Positions 35,150 through 46,250 of a stretch of DNA of 64,000 nucleotides are shown here, in pieces. Position 1 is the first letter of the stretch. Each line of letters begins with the position of its first letter. The translations under genes were made by a program, and so were the position numbers. The stretch covers positions 4,461,538 through 4,525,537 of the forward strand of contig NW_020656077.1 of NCBI RefSeq assembly GCF_003589595.1, in the 5' to 3' direction. Origin of the DNA: Hyposmocoma kahamanoa (taxonomy: Eukaryota > Arthropoda > Insecta > Lepidoptera > Cosmopterigidae). The notes below the pieces were generated by a model that was not told where the DNA came from, ran no database searches, and worked only from the letters and a program-made list of their open reading frames with translations.

Positions 35150-35690
35150 TTTGCAATCTGCCGCCAGGCCATGCGAATCTTTTGAACGAGAGAAGACGTT
35201 TTTGGTGGAGCGGCCAGTGCCGCACCTCCCAACTCTAATGCCTCATGGCCTCGCTTAAGCCGTTTGACAATAGTTGATGGATCTAGAAGTTCCGCGATGA
35301 GTGGGTTCGGGTGGCAGGATAGTCGCTCTTTGTGTTAGTTTTATGTCGGTCGACCTCAGCAGCTACCGATATGACGTTTAGATGATCACGGATCTCTTCA
35401 TTACGAGTGAACCAAGGGGCATTGACTATTGCCCTCAGGATACAATTCTGCACTCGTTGAAGACAAAGTACATTACTCTTGCTAGCCACACCCCACAGCT
35501 GAATACCGAATGTCCAAATGGGTTTTAAGACCGAGTTGTAGATTAGAAGTTTGTTGTCTACTGATAATGCTGAATTTCTTCCCATGAGCCAATGAAGTTT
35601 ACGATATTTGGTAATGTTTCATTACCAAGCCTTACTGGATTACAGTTTCCTTTTTTCAGTGTAAATGTGATATGATGAGATTTGGTAGCA
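35150..35690 (-). pseudogene. LINE ORF2, reverse transcriptase C-terminal part
   Basis: The segment reads KSHHITFTLKKGNCNPV, a block that follows the catalytic palm in Jockey enzymes. Then come SVDNKLLIYNSVLKPIWTFG and LWGVASKSNVLCLQRVQNCI, the conserved thumb and C-terminal signature. Later text (HPNPLIAELLDPS) is in a shifted frame. The YxDD catalytic box is absent, so the enzyme is dead. Confidence 0.85.
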
Positions 35691-35695
35691 CTGGT

Positions 35696-35717
35696 ATTAT
35701 TATTATTATTATTATTA
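35696..35717 (+). repeat. (TTA)n microsatellite at LINE deletion junction
   Basis: About seven ATT/TTA units sit exactly where the endonuclease-side ORF2 sequence stops and the reverse transcriptase tail resumes. Confidence 0.85.
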
Positions 35718-35719
35718 AA

Positions 35720-36732
35720 CTAGTTGATTGATACATTGCTGATACTCTTGAGCTCTTTGCGTGCCTCATTGTATCTATGTTTGTCCAGCGCATGACACGA
35801 CTGATGCCAGACTCGTCTTAGACGGCGCTTTTCCAGGATCGTTCCACGAATATTCGATGGTAGGGTGGGAATGCGTGGAGTTGAATCCTGTTCCGGTGTG
35901 TTAGCCCAACCTGCCACTTGGATAAGGTTCGTGACATTTATGCATGCTCCATCTATTTCATCGGAATCCTTAAGAGGGATTGGTAATTTTATATTTTGAT
36001 TTATGTACCTTCTAAAACCCTCCCAATCAGTCCTATGGTTTACAAGTGATTCTGCCTTTTCATGAGTAATCACACTCGCATTCACTGTCAGAATTACTGG
36101 TGTATGAACTGAGGATCCATCCAAGCTCGATTCGATTTTCATCTTCATATGGGCCCCTGACTCAGGAAGAGTCCAGAAGGTTGGGCAGCTGTCTAGGGTC
36201 GCTTGGCCAATATGTTGGTTCTCCAGTCGATAAAGACTCCAGGTGGATGATGTCGGCACAGCGCTTTAGTTCGCATCCACGAGTACTAGTACAGCAAGAG
36301 CCCCAAAAAGTGTGTTTGGCATTCCAATCACCGCCCGCAATGTATGTTAGACCAAGGGTCTGAAAATAGGCGGAGAACATTTCTGCTGTGATTTTGTACC
36401 TTGGCGGACAGTATACAGAAGAAAGCGTGATGAACCCATACGACCTTCAATTGTAACCGTGGTCGCTTGAATATGCGTGGAAGAAAACGGCTCCATAGCT
36501 GAGTGTTTAATGCTTTTTCGAAGTACCAAAGCAGTTCCGGCGTGAGCTCCACCATCAGGATGGGGGTGTGGTAGATGTTGAAGCCTTTGATGCGAGGACT
36601 GCTCCTTATGGTGACATGGTCCTCTGATATTAGCACTACGTCTAGTTGGTTTGTTTTTATGAATGAGTCTAACTCGTTGATATTAGGAGCTAACCCGTTG
36701 ATGTTCCAGGTTGCGACTCTTAGGGATGCCAT
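35720..36732 (-). pseudogene. LINE ORF2, endonuclease and linker remnant
   Basis: ORF2 starts MASLRVATWNINGLAPN, the typical N-terminus of LINE apurinic endonucleases (the Asn of WNxNG binds metal). LDVVLISEDH holds the position of the catalytic Glu. AGGDWNAKHTFWGS matches the conserved GGDFNAKHxxWGS motif. The linker (VNHRTDWEGFRRYINQ) follows. Frameshifts separate these parts, so no intact protein remains. Confidence 0.85.
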
Positions 36733-36779
36733 GTATGGAGCCAGTTTGGTTATGACTGTAGTCAACAGTCCCACAAGGG

Positions 36780-37215
36780 TACTGATTTGTTGTAATTATG
36801 TATCTAGCTTTTCATTTTGCTTTATTAGTAGCTGTTCTAAAGTAGTGTTGTCGCTCCTGTCAATAACTTCATCAGTTGGAAGAGGAATTCTGTAACGATC
36901 TGCTGTTACATCTGAGTATGTTACTTGTATTTGTTCTGATAACCTAATGGAGTTGATTTGTGAACTTCTGGGACACTCGTTATGGACTGCGTATTAGACT
37001 TACCATCGGAAACTCTGGTAGAAATCTTTTTGGAGTTCGTTTTCCTTTCAAGTATTTCTTTGTATACTTGACAGCGTTTGGAGTTTGCAGGATGATCGCA
37101 GGAGCAGAGAGCACATTTGGCAGGAGAGTTTCTATTTTTTTTTCGGACACTCAACAGTTTTGTGTCCCTCACCACATTTTCTCACTCACACATCGCCATC
37201 GAACCGACCGCCAAA
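36780..37215 (-). pseudogene. LINE ORF1 (gag-like) C-terminal remnant
   Basis: Minus-strand text KCGEGHKTVECPKK and SPAKCALCSCDHPANSKRC form the double zinc-knuckle of Jockey gag proteins. After them comes a tail ending in LEQLLIKQNEKLD before the ORF2 start. A stop between the two knuckles and another near the end disrupt it. The upstream gag part is not recognisable. Confidence 0.75.
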
Positions 37216-37804
37216 GTGTGCGGGCGACGACGGCTGCCAAGCGCGCAGGTCATCGCGTCCTGCGCGGTTCTACTAGTGCCCTGCCGCGGCACAGCTACTA
37301 ATTTTACATACTTAACTGTTACATTCTACAGATGCCGCGGTCCCGGCAGACGCGGGTGAAAACCGCCCCGTGAATTCTTAGTGTAACGAAAAATGAGTTT
37401 CAGCGCCATCTAACTTGTAATAGTTAGCTATTATATACTAGTAATATTTTTACTAAAACGCCACCTATTGGTGAATGGCTGAACCAGGATGAAAATAATA
37501 CTGAAATATTGTAATATAACTCTTATTCAAGTGACTGTAAGTTTAATTTTGTTAAATTTTAAAATTGTTTTACGTCGTTTTCACGTTTTAAGCTCTACCC
37601 AACCAAAATCTTTAAGTTATGGCAGTAGATAATAGAGCGTAAAGTTTGAATTGCACACAAGCTAAAAAGTGGGGACATCGGCACCCGATCTTAGCGTCAT
37701 TTACATATCTTTTTTTCTATATCTATGGTAGCACACCTAAACTAGTACATCCAGCACGATACGCCATCGATAAGTTAATGAAGTTTGTATACCTGGATTA
37801 GTAC

Positions 37805-37896
37805 CTGATTTGTCAGCGTTGGAGGCCATTACCCGGAAGGTGCCGAAGAGAAGTACCAGAAACCGCTGCGTGCATACCGGCAGAGACATCAGCAAT
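37805..37896 (-). CDS. RhoGAP protein, exon 4 visible
   Basis: This 92-bp exon encodes visible residues 157-187. The acceptor CATTTCCCAG is strong and the donor is TCAG|GTACTA. LLMSLPVCTQRFLVLLFGTF corresponds to the RhoGAP helix usually written L-P-x-x-x-x-x-x-L-x-x-L. It then continues RVMASNADKSG, the loop before the conserved block in exon 5. One base is taken from exon 3 (Arg) and one passed to exon 5 (Gly). Confidence 0.92.
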
Positions 37897-38103
37897 CTGG
37901 GAAATGGATCCTTGGTTTACATAGCATACAACATATAGTCAGTTACTTATGATTAACTAACGTATTACATAAAAAAAATAAAATTAAAAAACTCCGGTGC
38001 AAAACAATATAACTACAATATACTTCAAAGTTCGTGGAATTACATCTATTTGCCAGGTTTTATCGAAATCGGTAACCGGAAAGTGCGCGAAACCGGATTC
38101 ATT

Positions 38104-38292
38104 TCCTAGTTTGCCACCTTTAGAGGAGGAATACTTTCTTCAAATTTAAATGGGATCAAAACCGAGGTACTCTCTTTCCAACAAAAAAAAATCATCAAAA
38201 TCGGTTCAATCGCGGAGTAATTGCGTAACATACATACAAAAAAAAACATACAGTCGAATTGAGAACCTCCTCCTTTTTTTGAATTCGGTTAC
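38104..38292 (+). repeat. Dispersed repeat family E (copy E1)
   Basis: The copy runs from TAGTTTGCCACCTTTAGAGG through AATTTAAATGGGATC, CTCTTTCCAACAAAA and ATCATCAAAATCGGTTCA to CAGTCGAATTGAGAACCTCC with TCCTTTTTTTGAATTCGG. Four other copies or fragments occur at 46924, 47736, 52313 and 63914. Confidence 0.75.
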
Positions 38293-38479
38293 GAAATTTA
38301 ATAAAGTCATCTGTAATCAATAAACTATAGTTGAGTTGTCTGCAGACTGTCCTGAATGCAGCATCAAATCAAAGTTACCATATTATTAAATTGTCATCAG
38401 ATTTCCATAGTTTCATATTTCAAGTCGATCGGACAAAAAGTAAATAAATATTCATTTTATGACTGAGATCTCTACAATA

Positions 38480-38587
38480 ACTGGGAAAATAGCTGACGAT
38501 CTTTAAACAGCTGAACCGATTTTCATCAAACATAACCAAGAACCACCCCAATTAAATTAGCTTTGGAAAAAAAATGCTCCAAGATTA
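38480..38587 (+). repeat. Older repeat fragment split by hAT insertion
   Basis: CAGCTGAACCGATTTTCATC and the following text run into the hAT-type element at 38596. They resume after it with CGTTTGGGAGCAACGATGCC (38983-39003), so one older repeat was cut by the insertion. Confidence 0.6.
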
Positions 38588-38595
38588 GTCTAGCC

Positions 38596-38974
38596 CGGGG
38601 TTCCTTAACCTGTGGTCCATGAACCCCCGAGGGGTCCGTGTTATGAACACCGGGGGTCCATGACAGCCTACCTAACATGTTGTATTAATATAAAAATTGG
38701 TATACAATATGTTGTGAGTGCATGTGACCTTTTTAAATTTTCGCGCCCTTCAAGACGTGCGTCTATGCAACCCGAGAACCTTTTTTACTTTATTTATTAT
38801 TTTTATTAAAAATTGAATAATAAGAATACTTATTAATCTAAACCTGGTGGCACAACAAAAATGTGTCTTGTCTTATTCGTGCACCGCAAGAAATTCTTTA
38901 CGTTTTCGGAAAGGCTTAAGGCTTTTTGAAATTTTGAGAGAGGTCCATAACTAGAAAAAGGTTAAGAAATTCTG
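38596..38974. mobile_element. hAT-type non-autonomous element, 379 bp
   Basis: The 8-bp sequence GTCTAGCC flanks both sides (38588-38595 and 38975-38982). The ends read CGGGGTTCCTTAACC and, from the right, CAGAATTTCTTAACC, typical of hAT terminal repeats. No transposase is encoded. Confidence 0.88.
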
Positions 38975-39249
38975 GTCTAGCCGTTTGGGAGCAACGATGC
39001 CGAAGGCTTCAAACTTAATAACCCCCCTTTTTGCGTCGGGGATTAAAAAGTAAAGCGTACACGAAGTGTTAAATATATCATGTCCAATCTGTGCTCAGGA
39101 AAGAGTGAAACGTGGGTTTCACGAAAGGAGCCTCCCCGCACGACGTACGATTCCATTAGTCAAATAGCAAATTCCTGTGGTCATCGTGCGTTTTGGTCAG
39201 TATACGTATTGGCATTTCGTACTAGTCAGTTTGCATTTCAATGTTCATT

Positions 39250-39380
39250 TAGCGCATAGTTTCCCAAAGTGGTCCTTGCCAATGAGCGCTGAACAGTCCT
39301 GGGAGGGCCTCGGAAGCAATTAGGGGGCGGTGGGGACACGGAAGCAATTAGGGGGCTTTGATGCTGTCCAGAAGGTGCCA
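39250..39380. repeat. hAT-like end fragment with short tandem repeat
   Basis: CATAGTTTCCCAAAGTGGTC resembles a hAT terminal sequence, but no second end was found. CGGAAGCAATTAGGGGGC occurs twice in tandem (from 39310 and from 39340). Confidence 0.45.
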
Positions 39381-40512
39381 CCGCAATTGAAAATAATACT
39401 TAATCATCTATATAAATTACATTACAATAGTAGTTTATGTGACTGTTACACAGGCGAGTTTCATAAAAACACCTCACGAGCGTTTTAATGCCTAATTACG
39501 TACAGTTACATACACTACTTTATCTAAACACATAATTATTAAAAGCTCTCTGTGATATGTTCAGGAACCGCAAGTTACGACTGGCGAAATGGCGGCAAAT
39601 AAAAACTTTTCTCACGCATCTGTAGTTTTTATTTTTAATTCATAGGTAAACTAAAATCGGCCCCAACTATCATATCGTTCGATATCAAGTAACGTGTGAA
39701 GTTGTGAAACTTATTTGCTATTGATATTTCATTTCGAATAAAACTTCATCTCGACTGATATTAGAATTGAGGTCCAATCAAATTGTTTTGTTTTTCAGAC
39801 ATGTTCGAAATTTGAGTGTAATAATAACATCGAATTAAGAAACAATAACATTGTCACAGATAAGAAATTTGTTCTAACAAAACAGTATACCTTTACGCTG
39901 GTAGTAATTTGCGGTTTTTGAACACATTATAGAGAGTTTATGATATGTGTGTAAATAAATATATATTTTTTGTGATTTTTGTGTTAAGTTAATATAAAAA
40001 AATATGTGTTTTCAATATTTTATTGTTGTGGTGGGCGTCAAACTTTTTTTATCTTGAGCCAAAAAGTTAGGGAACCTATGATTATCGTATTGGTCAATAG
40101 TCTATTGCACTCTGGACAAAAATCGGCGAGTACCTTACGCCGATTGGCATACCCTTTCACCACAATGGTAAGCATTGCAGTGTATTCCATGGATAACATA
40201 AGAAGAAGAAAGGAAAGAGTAATGGGAATTTTCTTCCCAAGCAATTTTACACTACAGTATTTAGTCGCATAATGTGACAGTTCTGAGAAGTAAATTATTA
40301 TAAATGGTATTATAGATTACTGTTTTGTATCACTTTGCTATGTTTATTGTATCTAATATTTGGAATGAAGAGCTTGAATCCAACAAGGTCTTGAAAAAAA
40401 TTTAAAAAAATACACTGAGAATAATTGACTGTGAATTAACAAGCTAATATAACAAACAAACAATATTACTACTAATTTAAATCTGCGTGTAGTGAATTTC
40501 AAAAAACAAGTT

Positions 40513-40741
40513 CAACTGCCTCCGTGGCCGAACGGTTACCATGCCGGACTGCCATGCAGAGGTCCTGGGTTCGATTCCCAGGCCGGGAGAAATATGTGTA
40601 TGGCCTACATTTATTTCTCTTGTGAGTTTGGATGTAATTTGTGGTTGTCTATGTGTGTGTCCATGGCACCCGCGACACAGGGTTTCCCTAGTGCGGGGCT
40701 ATGTTGAGTGTGAGCGTTATTATTATTATTATTATTATTAA
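40513..40741 (+). mobile_element. tRNA-derived SINE (copy S1)
   Basis: The tRNA-like head contains TGGCCGAACGG (A box) and GGTTCGATTCC (B box) at normal spacing. A shared body follows (TTTGTGGTTGTCTATGTGTG and CAGGGTTTCCCTAGTGCGGG), ending in a (TTA)n tail. The tail type matches that of LINE remnants nearby. RNA polymerase III transcription would be expected from the boxes. Confidence 0.88.
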
Positions 40742-40957
40742 TTTCATTATATTTAATATTAGTTTTTGTGCGCGTATTTTATATATCTGCTTGTCCACAA
40801 CAGCACGAGCATATGCTCTACACAGTGCGTGCTGATCTTGCTTCCCTGGCACACAGTAAATGTTAAGGTTTGTATATTGCAAATGTTATAATTTTTATGT
40901 CATTGAATAAGTTACGTTTAATATTTTGTGTGGTGAATAAATGGTTTAAACGGTTTA

Positions 40958-41175
40958 AACTCCTCCATGGCCGAAGCACGGTAAAAGGTTACCGTGCTGC
41001 TTTGCGACAAAGAGGTCCCGCGGGTTTGATTCCTGAGCCGGAACAAATATTTGTATAGCCTGCATTTATTTCTCTAAGTTTTTGTTTGATTTGTGGTTGC
41101 TTATGTGCGTGCTCGTGGCACTCGCAATACAGGGTTTCCCAGGTGCGGGGCTATGAGACAGTGTGTGCATTATTT
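40958..41175 (+). mobile_element. tRNA-derived SINE, diverged (copy S3)
   Basis: Same layout as S1: CTCCTCCATGGCCGAAGCAC, GGTTTGATTCC, GATTTGTGGTTGCTTATGTG, CAGGGTTTCCCAGGTGCGGG. A short internal duplication splits the A-box region (ACGGTAAAAGGTTACCGTGC), so this copy is older or damaged. Confidence 0.8.
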
Positions 41176-41690
41176 ATTTATGAATGTTTAGAGTATTTTT
41201 ATATTGGACTATCGTGGATTTGAATGCGTTTGTTATCCGTAAATAGTTTTAATGCGAGTGAATAAAAGCACATTGTGTATGCGACAACAGAAATTCAAAT
41301 AAGATGTAGTGACGACTTAACAAGGTATAGTTTATTCAAAATCCTGTATGCGCCTAAAAGTGTGCGAATGTACTAAGAAATGTTTTAAATATAAATAGTC
41401 AACAACGCAAGCAGAAACGGGGAGCGAAGCGGAGCTCTCAAAATCGATTTTAATAATGCAATCGCAGATAGTTAAACCCGGGCTGAGTTGAGACTGTATA
41501 CTATAGATACATATATACTGGCAAACGCTGAGTAGAAACCGTCGTGGATCTTAATATTTATCTATTAAGCATCAAAATGAACATTCTTTTCTTTCTTTCT
41601 TATATTGATGTGCTAGTATTGGTATATTGTTTAAGCCAATTTTCAAAGACGCTAAAATATAGTTTATTTTTCTTATATCAAACGTTTTTT

Positions 41691-41740
41691 TCGTGGTTTT
41701 TGTATTAGACCCGATGTCCATTTGTTGGTAGGTCAATGTG
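41691..41740 (-). repeat. Fragment of the 50674-type hAT MITE
   Basis: Its reverse complement contains ACAAATGGACATCGGGTCTA followed by ATACAAAAACCACG. This matches the left end of the MITE at 50674-50901. Confidence 0.7.
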
Positions 41741-41822
41741 TGCCCCTCAAACCTTTGCGATTAAAAATGGATTCAAAGCTCTGAATGGCACAGCTACTGT
41801 AATGGAAAGGCGTGTCGCTTAC
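41741..41822 (-). repeat. Family A, left part of a copy split by a SINE (A7a)
   Basis: GTGCCCCTCAAACCTTTGCG, AAAGCTCTGAATGGCACAGC and AAAGGCGTGTCGCTTAC are reverse-orientation family A blocks. The copy resumes at 42048 after the SINE insertion. Confidence 0.75.
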
Positions 41823-41834
41823 TATAACTTTTTT

Positions 41835-42042
41835 TTTTAACTGCCTCCGTGGCCGAACGGTTACCATGCCGGACTGCCACGCAGAGGTCCCAGGTTCGAT
41901 TCCCGGGCCGGGAGAAATAGTTGTATGGGCTACAATTATTTCTCTAGCGAGTTTGGGTGTAATTTGTGGTTGTCTATGTGTGTGTCCATGGCACCCGCGA
42001 CACAGGGTTTCCCTAGTGCGGGGCTATGTTGAGTGTGTGCGT
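41835..42042 (+). mobile_element. tRNA-derived SINE inserted in family A (copy S2)
   Basis: The sequence is very close to S1, including head boxes and body. TATAA occurs before (41823-41827) and after (42043-42047) the copy and is probably the target duplication. The insertion interrupts a family A copy, so the SINE is the younger element. Confidence 0.85.
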
Positions 42043-42047
42043 TATAA

Positions 42048-42085
42048 GGCGCACGACTTGTTCGTCCCGTCACTTGGTAATTCGT
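42048..42085 (-). repeat. Family A, right part of split copy (A7b)
   Basis: GGCGCACGACTTGTTCGTCC and CGTCACTTGGTAA complete the family A end begun at 41741. Confidence 0.75.
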
Positions 42086-42679
42086 TTCCTCTTATAACAT
42101 GTGCGTGGATGTGTTCTTTGGTAAAATTGTGAAATTTTAACTCGAAATCTATTCCACGATAAGGATGTTGAAACTATTTGTTGAATTTAAAGTCCATGAT
42201 GATGTTGCCCTGAGGGAATGACCACACCTATTAACACAGAATCGGTTTACTGTCGCCATACTTTCTCAAACTCACATCTTAAAGCACTAAGTTACTCAAA
42301 AAACTGATTGTATATAAAAATTTTGCAGGCGGATTTCACATCACATTTCCTTTATATTTACACACTGGCTTTTACCTATTCTTAAAGTAACGCATCGAAA
42401 TTAACACCCTTGATAAGAAATTTAAAATAAATAGAAAGTTTTGCATCTCCTGAATAATCACTCTTTAAAAGATAACGAGTTTGAGAAAGTAAAGCGTCGT
42501 TATGTCGGTCAGTAAAAACTTAAAGGTGCCTACATTTCCTCGATATTTTGACGATCGACAAGTGTGATCAAATAAAATCAAGAGAAAAATGTGAACTACA
42601 GACGATCGACAACGTATTTTTTGACAGACACTATGTTCAGCAGCAATTGACCGTTGACGACATATTTTTACGACACCAA

Positions 42680-42965
42680 GTGGTGAGACGAACAAATCGT
42701 ATGCCTGGTGTAAAGCAACAAGCCTGTCTAAAGCAGGCGCAGTGCCACTCACTTTTAGATCGCAAAGATCTGAAAGGTACAGCCTCTGCGCCCTTCACTC
42801 GGAGATATAAGTTGACAAGTCTCAAGTGCCTGCAATTTCACCAGCACCATTTACACTTCAAAACAGAACACAGTAATGCTTATAGTACCTACTGCGCGGC
42901 GGAAATAGGTAAGGTGGCAGAAATTCCCTAGACGAAGTCTTGCACGAGCTCTATTGCTACTAAAA
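42680..42965 (+). repeat. Dispersed repeat family A (copy A8)
   Basis: This is a full-length copy: CAAGTGGTGAGACGAACAAA, AGTGCCACTCACTTTTAGAT, TATAAGTTGACAAGTCTCAA, CACAGTAATGCTTATAGTAC and GAGCTCTATTGCTACTAAAA in order. Confidence 0.75.
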
Positions 42966-43379
42966 AATCCCATTCGCACAGTGCTGGTCCCCACAAGTTT
43001 TAATCGGTACATCACGGAATCATCCACGGCGCAGAATTAATTACTTACTTACTAGAAAGAATATACTTCAGAGCGTTTTACCGCACTGCTACTAATTAAG
43101 ATTTACGTAAATAATACGGTTACGTTCATGAGCGTAACCGCACTCGTTTCATTGGCTTATCGAAGCGACCTAATTAAACAGGAAAGTTAAATAATAAAAT
43201 TAACATAACAAATGTTAGTTTATTGACCTCGTGCACCATCGTTACACCCGTAGAATCAACAGCTGCGAGTCGAGAGTTACGACTTAATGACATTGAAGGA
43301 ACGACATGTTGTATGTATTACAATAAGTGTCATACAAATAATTATCAAAGTTGTAGGTTTCTTGACACACTTTAAATCT

Positions 43380-43438
43380 AGGAAATGAAACTATTTTTCC
43401 GGATTTAAATCGCGTATATTTGTTTTTTCAAACAAACC
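43380..43438 (+). repeat. Family B, left half (copy B6)
   Basis: GGAAATGAAACTATTTTTCC, GGATTTAAATCGCGTATATT and TGTTTTTTCAAACAAACC match the family. The rest is missing. Confidence 0.65.
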
Positions 43439-44844
43439 ATAAAAAATAAAAATGCTTAAAATAATTAAAACCATAAAAATGCTTAATGCAAAGCCATAAA
43501 AATGCTTGCGACTAAATAACAGAAAAGTTAAAAATTATTTAGTAATGTTTCTTATAAAAAAGGGATTACATAGCGATACATACATTTATGCCAGCATTGA
43601 GTTTATATCTGGTAGTATTTGTGCGTGTCTTTTTAACTAACATTAACAAGGTCTCCAAATTAAAAATTATTTTTTACTAAAGTTCTCCTCAAGTGACTTT
43701 GATCATTCTTTCCCTGGATTTTTTAATTATTATCATAATTGCAATGTATAATCTCAACGGAGTCTCAATCACATCCCGGACACTGCATACAACAGTCGAA
43801 AGTTATTTACCTACTACTACTACATACAGCAAGGTGCTATCTGCACACGCGCAAATGTGTGCGTGAAGTGACAGGGTTACCCATCACTTTCTCGTACAAT
43901 TACGATACGTGGTCAGAGCGGCAACATAGCGAAAATTCTAATTCTAATAAAACGTAACCGAAAAAAAAACCTTAAAAAAGAACCTTTTGTTTTTAATTTC
44001 GCTTGTATTCTTTGTGACTTGTTGTATTTTTCCTGTACAATAAACTATTAAATAAATAAATAAATTCTAACGCGAATCTGTTATCCATAATTATATTTAT
44101 ATAATCTTAATAATTACATATATTCATTAGGCATTTATATCGATATAATATTATATTTCTCATTAATTCACTAACTAGAATAATATTAAATATTTATTTA
44201 AAAAACATATTAAAAGCACTAAAAATGTTGTATTTTGGACAGGTACTTTTAAATGAGGTAACCAAGGTATTTGAAATTGCGTGTCCCAGTTTATTATTAC
44301 TTAGTCAATAATTAGGTATATTCACTACGTAATATATATCGGCAATACAAATTGAAAATTCGAGAACCTTTGTCTACTAGCTCACGAAGTTGCTATAACT
44401 TCTGTATTATACTCTGCACTAAATAAATGAAGAAAACAATAACTGAATGAGTCTCTGACATAAGTTTTTTTCATCTTCGCTTCATCTTTCGGAAAACGAA
44501 GGAAATCATCTCTTTGTCCCGTTTAGATAGTGATAAACAGCCGTACGACTGTTATCAATAGTAACGTACAATGATGTTATACAGTAACGTACAAGTTTCG
44601 TAATGAATAAATGAAAACTATATTCAAACATCAAAGGCGTCTTAGCGCAAAACAGCTCGCCGACAGCCTTGTTGTCGTTCAGTCAATGTGACCGTCAATG
44701 TGCGGAGCGTGGTGCGGTATCTAAATAAGGACGGGCGGAGAGTGTCCATTCTCGTTACTTTTTTATTCTCTGGTCTCAATGGAATTACAATGACAAGTGG
44801 TTTCAAGAAAATTAGCATAATTGGGGCACAGGTACCTTGGTTAC

Positions 44845-44955
44845 GGCTGACTGAAACGTCGGTTTGTTTGAAGAAACAAAATTACGCGATTTTAATCCAA
44901 AAAAAAAAAGTTTCATTTTCAATGTGCAACAATCGCGCAATGCCTAAGCGCCCTT
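44845..44955 (-). repeat. Family B, right half (copy B7)
   Basis: GACTGAAACGTCGGTTTGTT, AATTACGCGATTTTAATCC, AAGTTTCATTTTCAATGTG and CAACAATCGCGCAATGCC are reverse-oriented family B blocks. Confidence 0.65.
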
Positions 44956-45356
44956 ACCGTAACTACACGAGTAATAAACTATATTAGGGACACCCTTGTA
45001 ACCTTTTCAATCAAAACAATGGAAGATACTGACATATAAAGAGGTTGTATGGTGGAAGAACCTTTGCCTACCCAAATAAATGGCAGAAATTTATTTTGTT
45101 TAAATTAAGAAAATATTTACAATTGCGATTTTGCTATAATTTCATTTTGATAGAGGTGTAATTTTTTTTAAGAATAAGTCCCAAAAATACAATTTATGTT
45201 CCTTTTTTTTAGTACTAAATTTGTTAGGATTTGTTAAGATACACACGAGACTCCGAAAAACGAAAATTTTTGGAACAATAAGTTTTTACAGTTATTTAAT
45301 ACAAATTTTTTAAACAGAGGTACTAAATAGTATAATTTCAATAATATAATAAGTCA

Positions 45357-45462
45357 ACCGTGACCATGGGACCTGTAAAGGGCCCGAAACGTCGGTTTGT
45401 TTGAAAAAACAAATATACGCGATTTAAATCCGGAAAAATAGTTTCATTTCCTAAGTATAATT
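45357..45462 (-). repeat. Family B, right half (copy B8)
   Basis: CCATGGGACCTGTAAAGGGC and CCGAAACGTCGGTTTGTTTG are followed by CGCGATTTAAATCCGG and AATAGTTTCATTTCC. It is the best preserved example of the inner half. Confidence 0.7.
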
Positions 45463-45889
45463 TAGGTGCATTTTTTTGGTACCAAATTTGTCAGGATCCG
45501 TTCCCACCATTCTGACTCACACAATTCGTGTCGAATAAATGCGCCCTAAGGACTCGTTTAGGAACACATTTGTAAGCAAGTAGCAATACCCATTGCTAAC
45601 GGTGTAGAAAATATAATCAAGAAACCTGGACATCGAAGAAGGTACACAACCTTTGGAAAACGTATGGAGTCCCCAACACGCATTAGCCGGTGCGACGGAC
45701 TATTGATAGTCCGTGACACGCTTTCCTCATAGAAGACCCGTGACCAGAGGTGGGCATGTAATGGGTTGTGTTGAGTGACTTTTTGTGAACTCTCCAAATA
45801 CGAATGCAAACTAAAATTGACCAGATATCTCTTGCTCCTTAACTACGATGAGACTGAAAATCTACTAAAAGTCGTCAAATAACCTCACA

Positions 45890-46012
45890 CTTCCACACTC
45901 ACAAACACACACGCACACACACAGACACACAAGCACTCACACACTCAGGCACACACTCACTCACGCACTCAGACACACTCACTTACTCACTCGCGCGCTC
46001 ACGCGCGCACGC
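45890..46012 (+). repeat. CA-rich simple repeat
   Basis: An imperfect (CA)n/(CACT)n tract runs into an alternating GC stretch (GCGCGCTCACGCGCGCACGC). Such purine-pyrimidine alternation can adopt Z-DNA, which is a general property and not shown here. Confidence 0.9.
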
Positions 46013-46082
46013 ATAGTTTGTTATACTAATTTTTTACTTCCTCCTCAGTACTTTGTATTTCGACATTACTACTAACATGACT

Positions 46083-46250
46083 ATCCTAGGGGTTGGGTGC
46101 CTGGAGACCCATATTACAAGCTCTGCTTAGTTAGGGCTCCAGTCTCCCACAATACATTACTCTAAGCTTACGTAATAATGTATATTTACTGTAATTGTAA
46201 CGTTTCATTGTATTGTGTTGTGGAGATAAATAAAGATAATTATTATTATT
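46083..46250 (+). mobile_element. 3' end of a non-LTR retrotransposon
   Basis: The segment has no coding capacity but ends with GGAGATAAATAAAGATAATT and an (ATT)n tail. This is typical of the 3' untranslated region of LINEs with ATT tails. Confidence 0.6.

Larger units (their letters stand above)
35127..37230 (-). mobile_element. Internally deleted Jockey-type LINE
   Basis: On the minus strand the order is: end of an ORF1 gag-like protein, ORF2 with an apurinic endonuclease domain, then only the C-terminal part of a reverse transcriptase, followed by AATAAAG and a short A-tail (poly-T at 35127-35135 on plus). The reverse transcriptase core is missing. The 5' limit is uncertain. The combination of gag zinc knuckle, endonuclease and reverse transcriptase tail is that of the Jockey clade. 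Confidence 0.85.
29260..37804. other. Intron 4 of the RhoGAP gene (8545 bp)
   Basis: This intron lies between visible exons 4 and 5. It contains a palindromic MITE (29904-30102), the complete Transib-like transposon (30934-33840), a family A copy (34125-34390) and a deleted Jockey-like LINE (35127-37230). The stretches 29260-29903, 30103-30928, 34391-35126 and 37231-37804 show nothing recognisable. Confidence 0.65.

Noticed and set aside
40513..40600. A working tRNA gene
   Set aside because: A and B boxes are good, but the sequence is followed by a SINE body shared by other copies and the acceptor stem does not pair, so it is a SINE head.
45558..45809. Minus-strand frame of 83 codons
   Set aside because: No recognisable domain and no splice signals. 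It is probably part of an unidentified repeat.
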